From: Bradyrhizobium manausense
GTDB lineage: Bacteria > Pseudomonadota > Alphaproteobacteria > Rhizobiales > Xanthobacteraceae
Assembly: GCF_001440035.1 (NCBI RefSeq)
Contig: NZ_LJYG01000112.1
Span: 411,151 to 475,150, forward strand
Direction: 5' to 3'
DNA: 64,000 bases
The translations under genes were made by a program, and so were the position numbers. This document shows, in pieces, positions 24,087 to 36,772 of the stretch (its first letter is position 1; every line of letters starts with the position of its first letter). The notes under the pieces were generated by a model. That model saw nothing but the letters and a program-made list of their open reading frames with translations, did no database searches and was not told the origin of the DNA.

Positions 24087-24289
24087 CCCTCCAGTGGCTC
24101 GCGCCCGGCGACGGCGCAAGCAGGACAATAGCCGAACACGCCAGTGACCAGCGTCACCATACCCGCACCGCTGAGCAGTAGCCCGAGGGGCGAAGCGTGC
24201 AGCGCAACCATGCCGCAGATGAGCATCAAGCCACCGCCGATCAGCCTGGCTGCGCGCTCCCACCCGCCAACGTTCTTCCTGTACCACAT
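24083..24289 (-). CDS. DUF2892 / YgaP-like small transmembrane protein
   Basis: A 68-residue protein with the family's compact form: an N-terminal NVGGWERAARLIGGGLML segment, a second hydrophobic helix (PLGLLLSGAGMVTLVTGVFG), and the terminal YCPACAVAG motif. DUF2892 proteins are two-helix membrane proteins often linked to rhodanese or sulfur-stress genes, and their activity is not defined. GGAG precedes the ATG. It is the first gene of the operon leading into the sigma factor, with a four-base overlap. Confidence 0.82.
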   Translation of the reverse strand: MWYRKNVGGWERAARLIGGGLMLICGMVALHASPLGLLLSGAGMVTLVTGVFGYCPACAVAGREPLEG

Positions 24290-24645
24290 GGTTCTGTGCT
24301 CCGGTTGTGACGCGCCGCTATGGCGTCCTCATCCAGACAAGAGGGTGCAAACGCGGCGCCGGGGTCACGGCCCAGAAAATAATTTTTGAGGGGTGCGAGC
24401 TTCGGCAGGTAGGCGCGGGCGTCGGGCGCAGCCCCCGGGCCATCTTCAAATGGTCTGGCTGTCGAACCTCTATGAGCCGACTTGAGCCACACGCGGATTT
24501 CGGATTATTCGATTATCGCTTTATGCCACTGTTTTGCCCGACGGGTCAAGCCCAACGCCATCCGCGCGTCATTGCGCCCTCACCGGCTTCTACTGTGCAT
24601 GGGGTTGTTTTGCAGATTTTGAATAAGCCTGCCGCCTCGCCCACG
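24290..24645. other. Intergenic region before the sigma-factor operon
   Basis: This region of about 350 bases must contain the promoter of the DUF2892-sigma operon, reading leftwards from near 24400. An AT-rich patch (AAAATTATTTTCT, minus strand, near 24376-24390) stands out, but I cannot assign promoter boxes with confidence. Near 24531-24550, TTTGCCCGACGGGTCAA resembles a dispersed intergenic motif of bradyrhizobia. No gene was recognised. Confidence 0.4.
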
Positions 24646-24677
24646 AAAAAGCCCGGCCTCGCGAACGAGGCCGGGCT
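24646..24677 (-). terminator. Rho-independent terminator of the TRAP binding-protein gene
   Basis: On the minus strand, AGCCCGGCCTCG, a four-base loop and CGAGGCCGGGCT form a perfect 12-bp GC-rich stem followed at once by TTTTT. It lies 27 bases after the TakP-like gene stop, the textbook arrangement for an intrinsic terminator. Confidence 0.92.
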
Positions 24678-24703
24678 ATTCAGTCCGGCAGACTGGTCGA
24701 GGA

Positions 24704-27131
<2,428 letters not shown>

Positions 27132-27191
27132 AGCGCATCTCCTGGAAGTTCAAGATGCCCCATTAGAGCGGAAACGGCCAAAAGGCTACTG

Positions 27192-27629
27192 CTACCGCCT
27201 GCCGATATCGTCAGCCATCTCCTTGGGCGCGGTCCCCTGCTCCAGGGCCGCCTCGTAATTGAGCTCGATCATGACCCCGTTGGGGTCATGGACGAAGATC
27301 TGCCAGAGCTCGCCGCCGGGCACCTGGCGGGAGTCGAATTTCATGCCTTTGGAAGCCAGCCGCTGCTTCATGCCGTCGAAGCCCCGGCTGACGAAGGCGA
27401 CGTGGTGGACCACGCCGGAATCCGGCTTTTGCGGCTCGGAGGTCGGGGAAATATCGACGAGGTGCACGACCGGCTTGCCCTCGCTGTACATCCAGGCCCC
27501 CGGGAAGGCGAAATTCGGTCGGGGTCCTTTTTCGAGGCCCAGCACATCCTCGTAGAAGCGTACCGTGTCGGCCAGATGCCGGGTCCGAATATTGAAATGA
27601 TCGAGGACGCCAACGCTCACGCTGCCCAT
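27192..27629 (-). CDS. VOC-family (glyoxalase/dioxygenase superfamily) protein
   Basis: A 145-residue single-domain protein with the two beta-alpha-beta-beta-beta modules of the vicinal oxygen chelate fold. The first begins LDHFNIRTRHLADTVRFYEDVLGL; the second has VVHHVAFVSRGFDGMKQRL, then WQIFVHDPNGVMIELNYE. Candidate metal ligands are His in LDHF, His in VHHVAF and Glu in MIELN, as in glyoxalase-like enzymes. The substrate is unknown. It is divergent from the hydroxyisobutyrate-dehydrogenase-like gene and precedes mrp on the same strand. Confidence 0.82.
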   Translation of the reverse strand: MGSVSVGVLDHFNIRTRHLADTVRFYEDVLGLEKGPRPNFAFPGAWMYSEGKPVVHLVDISPTSEPQKPDSGVVHHVAFVSRGFDGMKQRLASKGMKFDSRQVPGGELWQIFVHDPNGVMIELNYEAALEQGTAPKEMADDIGRR

Positions 27630-27822
27630 GCCTTTGCTCCCTTTTTTTATGCAGGTCCTTGAGGCCCGTCATCCTAGCACAGGAGGCCGCCAAACGAAGC
27701 CGTTGCCCTCCGCCCCTAACGGTTTATGGTGCGCCCGTTCCCCCTCAGGCGGAACCTTAGGGATCCTCGGCTGGCGCCCCTCGCCCGGCTGCAACCGTAA
27801 AACTCGAGCTACGGACACACAT

Positions 27823-28695
27823 ATGGCTAAAGTCGCTTTCCTCGGTCTCGGCGTGATGGGTTTCCCCATGGCCGGACACCTCGTGAAAAAAGGAGGCCAT
27901 GAGGTCACCGTCTACAACCGCACCGCGGCCAAGGCGAAGGAGTGGGCGGACAAGTTCGGCGGCAAGACGGCGCCGACCCCGAAGGCTGCCGCCGAGGGCC
28001 AGGATTTCGTGATGTGCTGCGTCGGCAATGACAACGATCTGCGCGCCGTCACGATCGGCCCCGACGGCGCATTCGCCGGCATGAAGAAGGGCGCGACCTT
28101 CGTCGATCACACCACCGCCTCAGCAGAAGTCGCGCGCGAGCTCGACGCGGCGGCGACCAAGGCCGGCTTCAAGTTCATCGACGCGCCCGTCTCCGGCGGT
28201 CAGGCCGGCGCCGAGAACGGCGTGCTGACGGTGATGTGCGGCGGCGCGCAGGATGCCTATGCCGGCGCCGAGCCGATCATCACGGGCGCGTATGCACGGA
28301 TGTGCAAGCTGCTCGGGCCCGCCGGAAGCGGCCAGCTGACCAAGATGGTCAACCAGATCTGCATCGCCGGCCTCGTGCAGGGCCTCTCGGAAGGTATCCA
28401 CTTCGCCAAGAAGAGCGGCCTCGACGTCGCGGCCGTGATCGAGACCATCTCCAAGGGCGCGGCGCAGTCCTGGCAGATGGAGAACCGCTACAAGACCATG
28501 AACGAGGGCAAGTACGATTTCGGCTTCGCGGTCGAATGGATGCGCAAGGATCTCTCGATCGCGCTCGCCGAAGCCCGCCGCAACGGCGCCAGCCTGCCGG
28601 TCACCGCGCTGGTCGACCAGTTCTATGCCGAGGTCGAGAAGATGGGCGGCAAGCGCTGGGATACGTCGAGCCTGCTCGCGCGCCTCAATCGCTGA
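27823..28695 (+). CDS. 3-hydroxyisobutyrate dehydrogenase-family NAD(P) oxidoreductase
   Basis: A 290-residue beta-hydroxyacid dehydrogenase. The nucleotide motif FLGLGVMGFPMAGHL is at residues 6-20. The substrate-binding segment DAPVSGGQAGAENGVLTVMCGG is near 120, and the catalytic Lys is in GQLTKMVNQ near 171. Family members reduce or oxidise 3-hydroxyisobutyrate, tartronate semialdehyde or related acids, and sequence alone does not choose between them. The internal ATG at 27823 is taken because the dinucleotide fold begins at once. The longer frame to 27628 is unconserved. The NhaD gene follows after 12 bases. Confidence 0.88.
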   Translation: MAKVAFLGLGVMGFPMAGHLVKKGGHEVTVYNRTAAKAKEWADKFGGKTAPTPKAAAEGQDFVMCCVGNDNDLRAVTIGPDGAFAGMKKGATFVDHTTASAEVARELDAAATKAGFKFIDAPVSGGQAGAENGVLTVMCGGAQDAYAGAEPIITGAYARMCKLLGPAGSGQLTKMVNQICIAGLVQGLSEGIHFAKKSGLDVAAVIETISKGAAQSWQMENRYKTMNEGKYDFGFAVEWMRKDLSIALAEARRNGASLPVTALVDQFYAEVEKMGGKRWDTSSLLARLNR

Positions 28696-28707
28696 CCTGA
28701 TACTGCC

Positions 28708-29985
28708 TTGCTGACCGCGATCGCAGCAATCTTCGTCGTGACCTATGCGGCGATCGCGCTCGAGCATCCCCTCGGGATCAGCAAGACCGCGACCGCGCTT
28801 CTCGGCGCGGGTCTGCTCTGGACCATCTACGCGGTCACGATCAGGGATCACGCGCTGGTCAGTCATCAGCTCGACGAGTCCGTCGCGGCCACCGCGCAGA
28901 TCGTGTTCTTCCTGATCGGAGCGATGACGATCGTCGAGGTGGTCGACGCCCATGACGGCTTCGAGGTCATCACCTCCCGCATCAACACGACGAGCCAGGT
29001 CACGTTGGTATGGGTGGTCGGCTTCGTGTCCTTTGTCCTCAGCGCGATCCTGGACAATCTGACGACCACCATCGTCATGATCTCGCTCATCCAGCGCCTG
29101 ATCGCCCGGCGCGACGACCGCTTGCTATTCGCCTCCCTCATCGTCATCGCGGCGAATGCCGGCGGCGCATGGACCGTGATCGGCGACGTCACCACCACCA
29201 TGCTGTGGATCGGCGGCCAGATCACGCCGTTGAAGATCATGCGCGCGCTGTTCCTGCCCTCGCTGGTTAACCTGCTCGTGCCGCTCACCTTCATCAGCCT
29301 GTCGCTCAGGGGCAAGACCATCGCGGCACCGCAATCGGAGGATGGAGTGCTCGCCGTTGACCGGTTCGAACGTAACCTGATGTTCTATCTCGGGCTCGGC
29401 GTGCTGATTGCGGTGCCGGCCTTCAAGACGCTCACGCATCTGCCTCCCTTCATGGGCGTGCTGATCGGCCTCGGTATCGTCTGGCTGGTCGGCGAGGTCC
29501 TTCACCGCAACAAGGATGAGCACGTGCGCCAGCCCCTCTCGCTCGGGCATGCGCTGACCCGGATCGACATGGGCTCGATTGTGTTCTTCACGGGCATTCT
29601 GCTCGCGGTCGCCTGCCTCGAACACGCCGGCCTCCTGACGATGCTGGCCAGATGGCTGGAGGCGACGATCGGCCGCCAGGACGTCATCGTCGTGGTGCTT
29701 GGCCTGTTCAGCGCGATCATCGACAACGTGCCGCTGGTCGCGGCGACCATGGGCATGTACGACCTCGGCCACTACCCGACGGACAGCTTCCTTTGGGAGT
29801 TCATCGCCTATTGCGCCGGCACCGGTGGCTCGATCCTGATCATCGGCTCGGCGGCGGGCGTGGCCGCGATGGGGCTGGAGCGGATCGAGTTCCTCTGGTA
29901 CGCCCGACGCATCGCGGGCGCGGCGCTTGCGGGCTATCTGGCTGGCGCCGTGGTCTATGTCGCGCAGCATGCGTGGCTGCACTGA
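28708..29985 (+). CDS. nhaD: NhaD-type sodium/proton antiporter
   Basis: A 425-residue polytopic membrane protein with about 11-12 hydrophobic segments. Characteristic motifs are IVEVVDAHDGFEVITSRI near 75, SFVLSAILDNLTTTIVMISL near 110, and NAGGAWTVIGDVTTTMLWI near 150. The second half repeats the IDNVPLVAATMGMYDL and GTGGSILIIGSAAGVAAMG elements. This double IxDN arrangement defines the NhaD branch of the ion transporter superfamily, which expels sodium or lithium in exchange for protons. The frame begins with TTG at 28708, twelve bases after the preceding stop. Co-transcription is likely, though the functions are unrelated. Confidence 0.88.
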   Translation: MLTAIAAIFVVTYAAIALEHPLGISKTATALLGAGLLWTIYAVTIRDHALVSHQLDESVAATAQIVFFLIGAMTIVEVVDAHDGFEVITSRINTTSQVTLVWVVGFVSFVLSAILDNLTTTIVMISLIQRLIARRDDRLLFASLIVIAANAGGAWTVIGDVTTTMLWIGGQITPLKIMRALFLPSLVNLLVPLTFISLSLRGKTIAAPQSEDGVLAVDRFERNLMFYLGLGVLIAVPAFKTLTHLPPFMGVLIGLGIVWLVGEVLHRNKDEHVRQPLSLGHALTRIDMGSIVFFTGILLAVACLEHAGLLTMLARWLEATIGRQDVIVVVLGLFSAIIDNVPLVAATMGMYDLGHYPTDSFLWEFIAYCAGTGGSILIIGSAAGVAAMGLERIEFLWYARRIAGAALAGYLAGAVVYVAQHAWLH

Positions 29986-30003
29986 GCGGCGGCCCGACCC
30001 AAA

Positions 30004-30019
30004 TTAATGCCCCGTTAAC
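30004..30019 (+). promoter_or_regulatory. CtrA-type binding site before the PleC/DivJ-like kinase gene
   Basis: TTAATGCCCCGTTAAC matches TTAA-N7-TTAAC, the alphaproteobacterial CtrA consensus. It lies about 100 bases before the ATG at 30121 and shortly after the nhaD stop. It is the second perfect match found in non-coding DNA of this window. Confidence 0.6.
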
Positions 30020-30033
30020 GTAATTCTTTAGCT

Positions 30034-30053
30034 CCTTAAGTCACCTCTTAAGG
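30034..30053. other. Inverted repeat in the nhaD-kinase gap
   Basis: CCTTAAG, six bases, then CTTAAGG make a seven-base inverted repeat followed by ATTTCTT. It could be a weak terminator for nhaD or an operator of the kinase gene. The TTAA half-sites are spaced by eight bases, not the seven of the CtrA consensus. Confidence 0.4.
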
Positions 30054-30120
30054 ATTTCTTGCCAGAGATAGACAATGCAGAAGGCGCGCGTCCGACGCGG
30101 GCAGGAATCGTTGTTGCTTG

Positions 30121-31716
<1,596 letters not shown>

Positions 31717-31761
31717 AACACATGCTTGCCGACATGCCCGATATTCCTTCACTATGTCCGT

Positions 31762-31965
31762 ATGAGCAAAGAAACTCCGTGCGTCGCCGTCTGCATGATC
31801 GATCCCAAAACCAAGCTGTGCTTCGGCTGCGGCCGGACCTTGCCGGAGATCGCGCGCTGGCACGCCATGGAGAGCGTCGAACGGCTCGCCGTCATGGCGC
31901 TGTTGCCGGCGCGCATGGCGGACGCCGGCCTTTTGCCGATCGCGGGATTGCCGAAACGCGCCTGA
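31762..31965 (+). CDS. DUF1289 Cys-rich small protein
   Basis: A 67-residue protein with the family pattern CVAVCMIDPKTKLCFGCGRT: four cysteines in a C-x3-C-x8-C-x2-C layout likely to bind zinc or an Fe-S cluster. It is followed by the helix LPEIARWHAMESVERLAVM. DUF1289 proteins are common, short and of unknown function. ATG 31762 is chosen because the motif begins directly after it. It lies 45 bases after the kinase gene and 28 bases before the aspartic-protease gene, on the same strand. Confidence 0.88.
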   Translation: MSKETPCVAVCMIDPKTKLCFGCGRTLPEIARWHAMESVERLAVMALLPARMADAGLLPIAGLPKRA

Positions 31966-31993
31966 CCGGCGTCCGGGCCATCGGAGGCGTGCG

Positions 31994-32548
31994 ATGATCC
32001 GCCTCCTGCTCGTTCTCATCCTGCTGGCAGGAACCGCGGGCGCTGTCGTCGCGTATGGCGATCCCGACCAGATCGCGCGCGCAAGCCACACGGTCTCACA
32101 CATTTTCCGCGCGCAGACCGCGATGCCCGCCCCCGCCGTGCAGATCCAGCGCGGTCAGGGTGGAGAATTTGCGCTGCGCGCCAAGATCAACGGCGTCGCC
32201 GCGCCGATGGTGATCGACACCGGCGCCACCTCCGTGGTGCTGACCTGGGAGACCGCAAAGGCGATCGGCCTGCCACTCGAGATGCTCGAATACGACGTCG
32301 ACCTCGAAACGGCCGGCGGCCACACCAAGGCAGCCCGGCTGACGCTCGATCGTCTCGCCGTCGGCCATCTCGTCGAGAAATCGGTGCCGGCCCTCGTCGT
32401 GCAGCGCGGGCAGATGAAGACCAATTTGCTCGGCATGAGCTTCCTCGATCGCCTCGAGAGCTGGGGCGTGCGCTCCGACACGCTGATGCTCACGGGCTAT
32501 CCGGAACTGCAAAGTAGCCATCGCCGCGCCCGCACGGCAGTGGATTGA
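31994..32548 (+). CDS. Retropepsin-like aspartic protease (TIGR02281 type)
   Basis: A 184-residue protein with one N-terminal hydrophobic helix (IRLLLVLILLAGTAGAVVAY) acting as signal anchor. A retropepsin-type domain follows with the catalytic Asp in MVIDTGATSVVLT near residue 74, strands LRAKINGVAAPM and LLGMSFLDRLESW, and the hydrophobic-Gly element of such enzymes. One catalytic Asp per chain implies a homodimer. Members of this clan sit in the periplasm, and their targets are generally unknown. It is close behind the DUF1289 gene and convergent with dusA, with only four bases between stops. Confidence 0.85.
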   Translation: MIRLLLVLILLAGTAGAVVAYGDPDQIARASHTVSHIFRAQTAMPAPAVQIQRGQGGEFALRAKINGVAAPMVIDTGATSVVLTWETAKAIGLPLEMLEYDVDLETAGGHTKAARLTLDRLAVGHLVEKSVPALVVQRGQMKTNLLGMSFLDRLESWGVRSDTLMLTGYPELQSSHRRARTAVD

Positions 32549-32552
32549 GGAC

Positions 32553-33581
32553 CTAGGCTGCCGCCTCCGCCGGCGCGCGTGCCCCAACACGCGCGATCGC
32601 ATCGCGCAGCACATCAACCCCAGCTCCCGGCCTGACGCCTTGTTCGGCAAGATGGCGACGGAAGGCCCGCGCGCCGGGCACTGCGTGGAAGGCGCCGACG
32701 AAATGCCGCGTGATGGCGTGCAGGCGCGTACCGCGCGCGAGCTGCGTCTCGATATAAGGCATCATCGCCTCGAACGCGTCCTGCATCGTCGCACGCGGCG
32801 CAACTTCGCCGAAGATGTCGCTATCGACGGCGAGCAGCCGCCACGGCTCCTGATAGGCGGCCCGGCCGAGCATGACGCCATCGACATGCGCAAGATGCGC
32901 TTTCGCCTCCTCGATACCGAGAACGCCGCCATTGATGATGACAGGCACATCCGGCATCGCGCGCTTGAGCCGATAGACACGATCATAATCGAGCGGCGGG
33001 ATGTCGCGGTTTTCCTTCGGCGACAGACCGTTCAGCCACGCTTTTCGCGCATGCACGATCAGCGCGTCGCTGCCTGCAGCCACGACGGCGCGCGCCAGCG
33101 TATCCAGCGCGACTTCCGGATCCTGGTCATCGATGCCGATGCGGCACTTTACCGTAACGGGAACGGAGACCGCGCCCTTCATCGCGTCGACACATCTCGC
33201 GACGAGATCCGGCTCCGCCATCAGGCAGGCACCGAAGCGACCATCCTTTACGCGGTCGGACGGACAGCCGACATTGAGATTGATCTCGTCATAGCCGAAC
33301 TGTTCGCCGATCCGCGCAGCTTTCGCGAGCTCACCAGGATCCGATCCGCCAAGCTGAAGCGCTACCGGGTGCTCCACCGCGTCAAAGCCGAGCAGCCGCT
33401 CCCGATCGCCATGAATGATGGCGCCGGTGGTCAGCATCTCCGTGTACAGCAACGCCCGCCGAGTCAGATGGCGGTGGAACACCCGGCAATGCCGGTCGGT
33501 CCAATCCATCATTGGAGCCACGGAAAAGAGATAGCTTTGCGATTTCAAAAACTTACACCCCACTCCAATCGGCTGGGCCAT
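32553..33581 (-). CDS. dusA: tRNA-dihydrouridine synthase A
   Basis: A 342-residue flavin enzyme reducing uridines in the tRNA D-loop. The TIM-barrel opens with FSVAPMMDWTDRHCRVFHR. The catalytic Cys is in NLNVGCPSDRV near 105. The FMN-binding Lys/Arg stretch VTVKCRIGIDDQD is near 140, then HARKAWLNGLSPKENRDIPPLDY near 175, and NGGVLGIEEA near 220. The HARKAWLxGLSPKENR stretch is diagnostic of the DusA branch. Starts at 33608 and 33581 are both possible, and neither has a strong ribosome site. The shorter is chosen by comparison with the family's usual length. Confidence 0.92.
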   Translation of the reverse strand: MAQPIGVGCKFLKSQSYLFSVAPMMDWTDRHCRVFHRHLTRRALLYTEMLTTGAIIHGDRERLLGFDAVEHPVALQLGGSDPGELAKAARIGEQFGYDEINLNVGCPSDRVKDGRFGACLMAEPDLVARCVDAMKGAVSVPVTVKCRIGIDDQDPEVALDTLARAVVAAGSDALIVHARKAWLNGLSPKENRDIPPLDYDRVYRLKRAMPDVPVIINGGVLGIEEAKAHLAHVDGVMLGRAAYQEPWRLLAVDSDIFGEVAPRATMQDAFEAMMPYIETQLARGTRLHAITRHFVGAFHAVPGARAFRRHLAEQGVRPGAGVDVLRDAIARVGARAPAEAAA

Positions 33582-33695
33582 TAAAAGCGGGCATTCGCCG
33601 CTGGCCATTTGAAGCGCGCATATCCTTTGCCTGAACGCACTTCCGGTTCAACTGGAATAAAGAGGCCGCGATCTGTTCCATCAGCGGCCGGATCG

Positions 33696-35018
33696 TCAGA
33701 TCGCGGCGATGTCCAGCTTCGAGCCGTCGACCAAACGCGAGAGCCGGAACGGTGTGGGATCGACGCAAGGCGTGTCGTTAACCACAAGCTCTGCGGCCAG
33801 ATAGCCGAGCCCCGGGCCCAAACCGAAGCCGTGACCCGAGCAGCCCGCTGCGAGGACGAGGCCCTGCACCCCGTCCACCTGCGACACCACAGGAACTGCA
33901 TCCGGCGTGCAATCGACGAAGCCGCCCCACGCGCTATTGATCTTGATTTCGCCGAGTTGGGGGAAGGTTTTCCGGACACTCTCCACCACTTGGCTCACCA
34001 GCCATTTCAAGGGCGCAGGATCCAGCACGCGATTCCGCTCGAAGATCCTGTTGTCGTTGGTCAGCAGCGCCGCCATTGAATCCGGCCCCGAAACGAACGA
34101 TTGGCCGACGCCGAGCCTGACGTTCTTCAGGCGACGCATGAACTGCGGCATGAATTCCCGGCTATACCGGATAGCCTGAGGCGTGATTTCGAGGTTCGCC
34201 TTGCCGCTGATCGCAAGCGTATAGCTGCCGTCCAGGCGGCGCGTGATCGTGCAGTAGGGAGTGGAGACCGCCTCGCCTATGTTGATTGTCGGGGTAGAGC
34301 GCAGCGCGGTCTGACGGATGCTCGCTTGAGGGAAACTGATCCCGAGCGGCCGAAGCAGGCGCGAGGACCAGGCGCCGGCCGCGCACAGCACCGCGCTGGT
34401 TCTGATATAGCCCTTCTCCGTCTGCACGCCCACGATCCTGCCATTGGCCAAGTCGAGCGCCCGCGCGGCGCATCCCTGGTGGATTGTGGCGCCCAGAGTT
34501 CTGGCCCCCTCGGCGATACCAGGTGCGGCAAGCGCAGGTTCGGCCTTGCCGTCCCGAGCCGAATAGGTGCCGCCGACCCATTTGTCGCGCGCTTCGGGGA
34601 CGCGCTCGGCCACCTCCGCCCGGCTCAGCACGCGGGTGTCGACGTCGTACTCCCTGGCGACCTCGCGCCACCTTTCCCAGCCGGCGAGCACGGCCTCGTC
34701 GTGGGTCGCATAGACGAGACCGCAGCGTCGAAATCCGAGATCCCGATTGATATCGCGCGTGAGCTCGTCCCACAGCCGCATGGAGATCACCGAGAGCGGC
34801 AATTCGCGGCGATCGCGGTTCTGCTGGCGGCACCAACCCCAGTTTCGGCTCGATTGTTCACAGGCGACGTGGCCCTTCTCGAGGAGCGCCACGGAGAGGC
34901 CGCGCTTCGCCAGGTAATAGGCGGCCGTAGAGCCGAGGATGCCGCCGCCGACAATGACGACGTCGGCCTCGGCTGGGAGACGCTCATCGCTGTGAATGCG
35001 CGCGACTTGGGGCGACAT
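33696..35018 (-). CDS. DadA-like FAD-dependent amine/amino-acid oxidoreductase 1
   Basis: A 440-residue member of the D-amino-acid oxidase (DAO) superfamily. The FAD motif VVIVGGGILGSTAAYYLAKRG is at about 20-40. The SSRNWGWCRQQNRDRRELPL segment, near 57, is shared with the paralogue at 45091-46416. The C-terminal FAD-contact region SGHGFGLGPGLGYLAAELV is near 395. Such enzymes oxidise D-amino acids, N-methyl amino acids or amines to imines, which hydrolyse to ketones or aldehydes. No twin-arginine or signal peptide is present. It is the last gene of the minus-strand operon that begins with an ABC ATPase at 44436. An aldehyde dehydrogenase is encoded just upstream. Confidence 0.85.
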   Translation of the reverse strand: MSPQVARIHSDERLPAEADVVIVGGGILGSTAAYYLAKRGLSVALLEKGHVACEQSSRNWGWCRQQNRDRRELPLSVISMRLWDELTRDINRDLGFRRCGLVYATHDEAVLAGWERWREVAREYDVDTRVLSRAEVAERVPEARDKWVGGTYSARDGKAEPALAAPGIAEGARTLGATIHQGCAARALDLANGRIVGVQTEKGYIRTSAVLCAAGAWSSRLLRPLGISFPQASIRQTALRSTPTINIGEAVSTPYCTITRRLDGSYTLAISGKANLEITPQAIRYSREFMPQFMRRLKNVRLGVGQSFVSGPDSMAALLTNDNRIFERNRVLDPAPLKWLVSQVVESVRKTFPQLGEIKINSAWGGFVDCTPDAVPVVSQVDGVQGLVLAAGCSGHGFGLGPGLGYLAAELVVNDTPCVDPTPFRLSRLVDGSKLDIAAI

Positions 35019-35286
35019 GTTTCAACGAACCTCGGCTGCCGGGAATGCGGAAGCAAAATCCCGATCTGCCTTCATCGCATCAGGCGCGCGATAGAATGTG
35101 CTGAAATCATCTCGGACTTCGCAAGATGTACGGATTTTTGACCGCTTGATCGAACGATGCTGCTCAAGCCCCGGCCGAGTCCCAATTCGGCGAAGGGCGG
35201 CGCGACATGCTCGTCCGTTGGATCGCGCATGTAGCCCTCGGAAATTCCCCCGATCTCAATCGATTGCCCCGGTAGATCGCTCGCCT

Positions 35287-36750
35287 TCATCGATAAAATC
35301 CGAGGACGGCCTTGGTCTCCAGATACTCCTCCATGCCCTCAACGCCGTATTCCCGGCCGTTGCCGGAGCGCTTGTAGCCGCCGAAAGGTGCGTTGGGGTC
35401 CCAGTCGGGATAGTTGAGATGGACTTGGCCCGAACGGATCTGCCCGGCGACGGTCCGCACCCTCTCCATGTCAGTGCCCTGCACATGGGCGCCGAGGCCG
35501 TAGACGGTGTCGTTGGCGATCGCGATCGCTTCGTCCACCGAGTCGTAGGGAATGATCGCCAGCACCGGGCCGAAGATCTCCTCCTGCGCGATCCTCATGT
35601 CGCGATGGACGTCCGAGAAGATGGTCGGTCGCGCATACAAGCCGGTCTGAAGGTCCTCAGGCCGCCCCGGCCCGCCTATGACGAGCCTGGCGCCTTCCTT
35701 CAGACCGATATCGATCATGGTCTGCACGCGCTCGAACTGCGGCCGGTTAGCAATCGGACCATGAGTCGTGCTTTCCACAAGGGGATCGCCCACAACCAGT
35801 TCTGAAGCAGCCGCGGCCGCCAAGGTCTCGACCCCTTCCATGTGTGAGCGAGGCACGAGCATGCGGGTCGGTGCGCTGCAGGATTGACCGAGATTGCGGA
35901 AGGCGGCGCCGACGCCGAGCGGAACAACGCGGCTGAGATCGGCGTCCGGCAAGATGATATTCGGCGACTTGCCGCCGAGCTCCTGGGCAACGCGCTTGAC
36001 GGTGGGCGCTGCCGCTTGCGCGACGAGAACGCCAGCGCGCGTCGAGCCGGTAATCGAGATCATGTCCACCTGCGGATGCGACGCCAGACGAGCGCCCACG
36101 ATCGGACCTGTTCCATTGACGAGGTTGAAGACGCCGGGCGGACAACCGGCATCGTCCATCACCTCGGCGAACAGCAAGGCGCTCAGGGGCGACAATTCGC
36201 TCGGCTTCAACACCACCGTGCAACCGGCCGCGAGCGCGGGGCCGACCTTGGCTGTGATCTGGTAGAGAGGCCAATTCCAGGGGGTGATGAGACCGCAGAC
36301 CCCAATCGCCTCTCGCATGATCGCGGTGCTGCCGCGTGGGGTCACGAACGGATAGTTCGCGAGATTGTCGCGTGCGACACGGATATGTTCGGCGGCCAGC
36401 GGCACCTGGGCTCGGCGCGCATAGGTGATGGCAGCTCCCATCTCGCACGTCAGCGCCTGCGCGAACAGTTCCAGCCGCTCAAGGAGCAAGGCGTGAATCC
36501 GGTCGAGCAGCGCCGCCCTGTCAGTAGGCGGTGTCATGGACCAGCCGGCGAAGGCTCGCCTGGCGGCTGCGATGGCGCAGTCCACGTCATCGTCATCGCC
36601 GAGCGCGACGTCAGCGATCGGCTGCTCCGTCGCCGGATTGACGACGGTTGCTGCTGCCGCGACTGATCCGATCGGATTCCGCCATTCTCCGTCGATGTAG
36701 AATTTTCCGAGGAAGCCGGCTTCCGTCAGATGTCGAAGGGGCGAGGTCAT
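35287..36750 (-). CDS. NAD(P)-dependent aldehyde dehydrogenase
   Basis: A 487-residue enzyme oxidising an aldehyde to the acid. The motifs are TPWNWPLYQITAKVGPALAAG near 155, QELGGKSPNIIL near 255 with the base Glu, and the nucleophile Cys in FRNLGQSCSAPTRML near 290. EEIFGPVLAI follows near 385. The paralogous semialdehyde dehydrogenase at 49561 has the same layout but differs at the active site (GGQTCVCC). AAGGATCG precedes the ATG. It lies between the frameshifted D-threonine-aldolase-like gene (22 bases) and the DadA-like oxidase gene, so its substrate is probably the aldehyde made in that route (inference). Confidence 0.9.
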   Translation of the reverse strand: MTSPLRHLTEAGFLGKFYIDGEWRNPIGSVAAAATVVNPATEQPIADVALGDDDDVDCAIAAARRAFAGWSMTPPTDRAALLDRIHALLLERLELFAQALTCEMGAAITYARRAQVPLAAEHIRVARDNLANYPFVTPRGSTAIMREAIGVCGLITPWNWPLYQITAKVGPALAAGCTVVLKPSELSPLSALLFAEVMDDAGCPPGVFNLVNGTGPIVGARLASHPQVDMISITGSTRAGVLVAQAAAPTVKRVAQELGGKSPNIILPDADLSRVVPLGVGAAFRNLGQSCSAPTRMLVPRSHMEGVETLAAAAASELVVGDPLVESTTHGPIANRPQFERVQTMIDIGLKEGARLVIGGPGRPEDLQTGLYARPTIFSDVHRDMRIAQEEIFGPVLAIIPYDSVDEAIAIANDTVYGLGAHVQGTDMERVRTVAGQIRSGQVHLNYPDWDPNAPFGGYKRSGNGREYGVEGMEEYLETKAVLGFYR

Positions 36751-36772
36751 TGGAAGCGATCCTTTCGACGGC

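Noticed and set aside
30034-30053. A further CtrA site made by CCTTAAG and CTTAAGG
   Set aside because: The TTAA halves are eight bases apart, not seven; recorded only as an inverted repeat.
35072-35290. A 72-codon minus-strand frame whose ATG overlaps the aldehyde dehydrogenase stop as ATGA
   Set aside because: The overlap is suggestive, but there is no proper ribosome site, no resemblance to a family and the composition is ordinary for non-coding GC-rich DNA.
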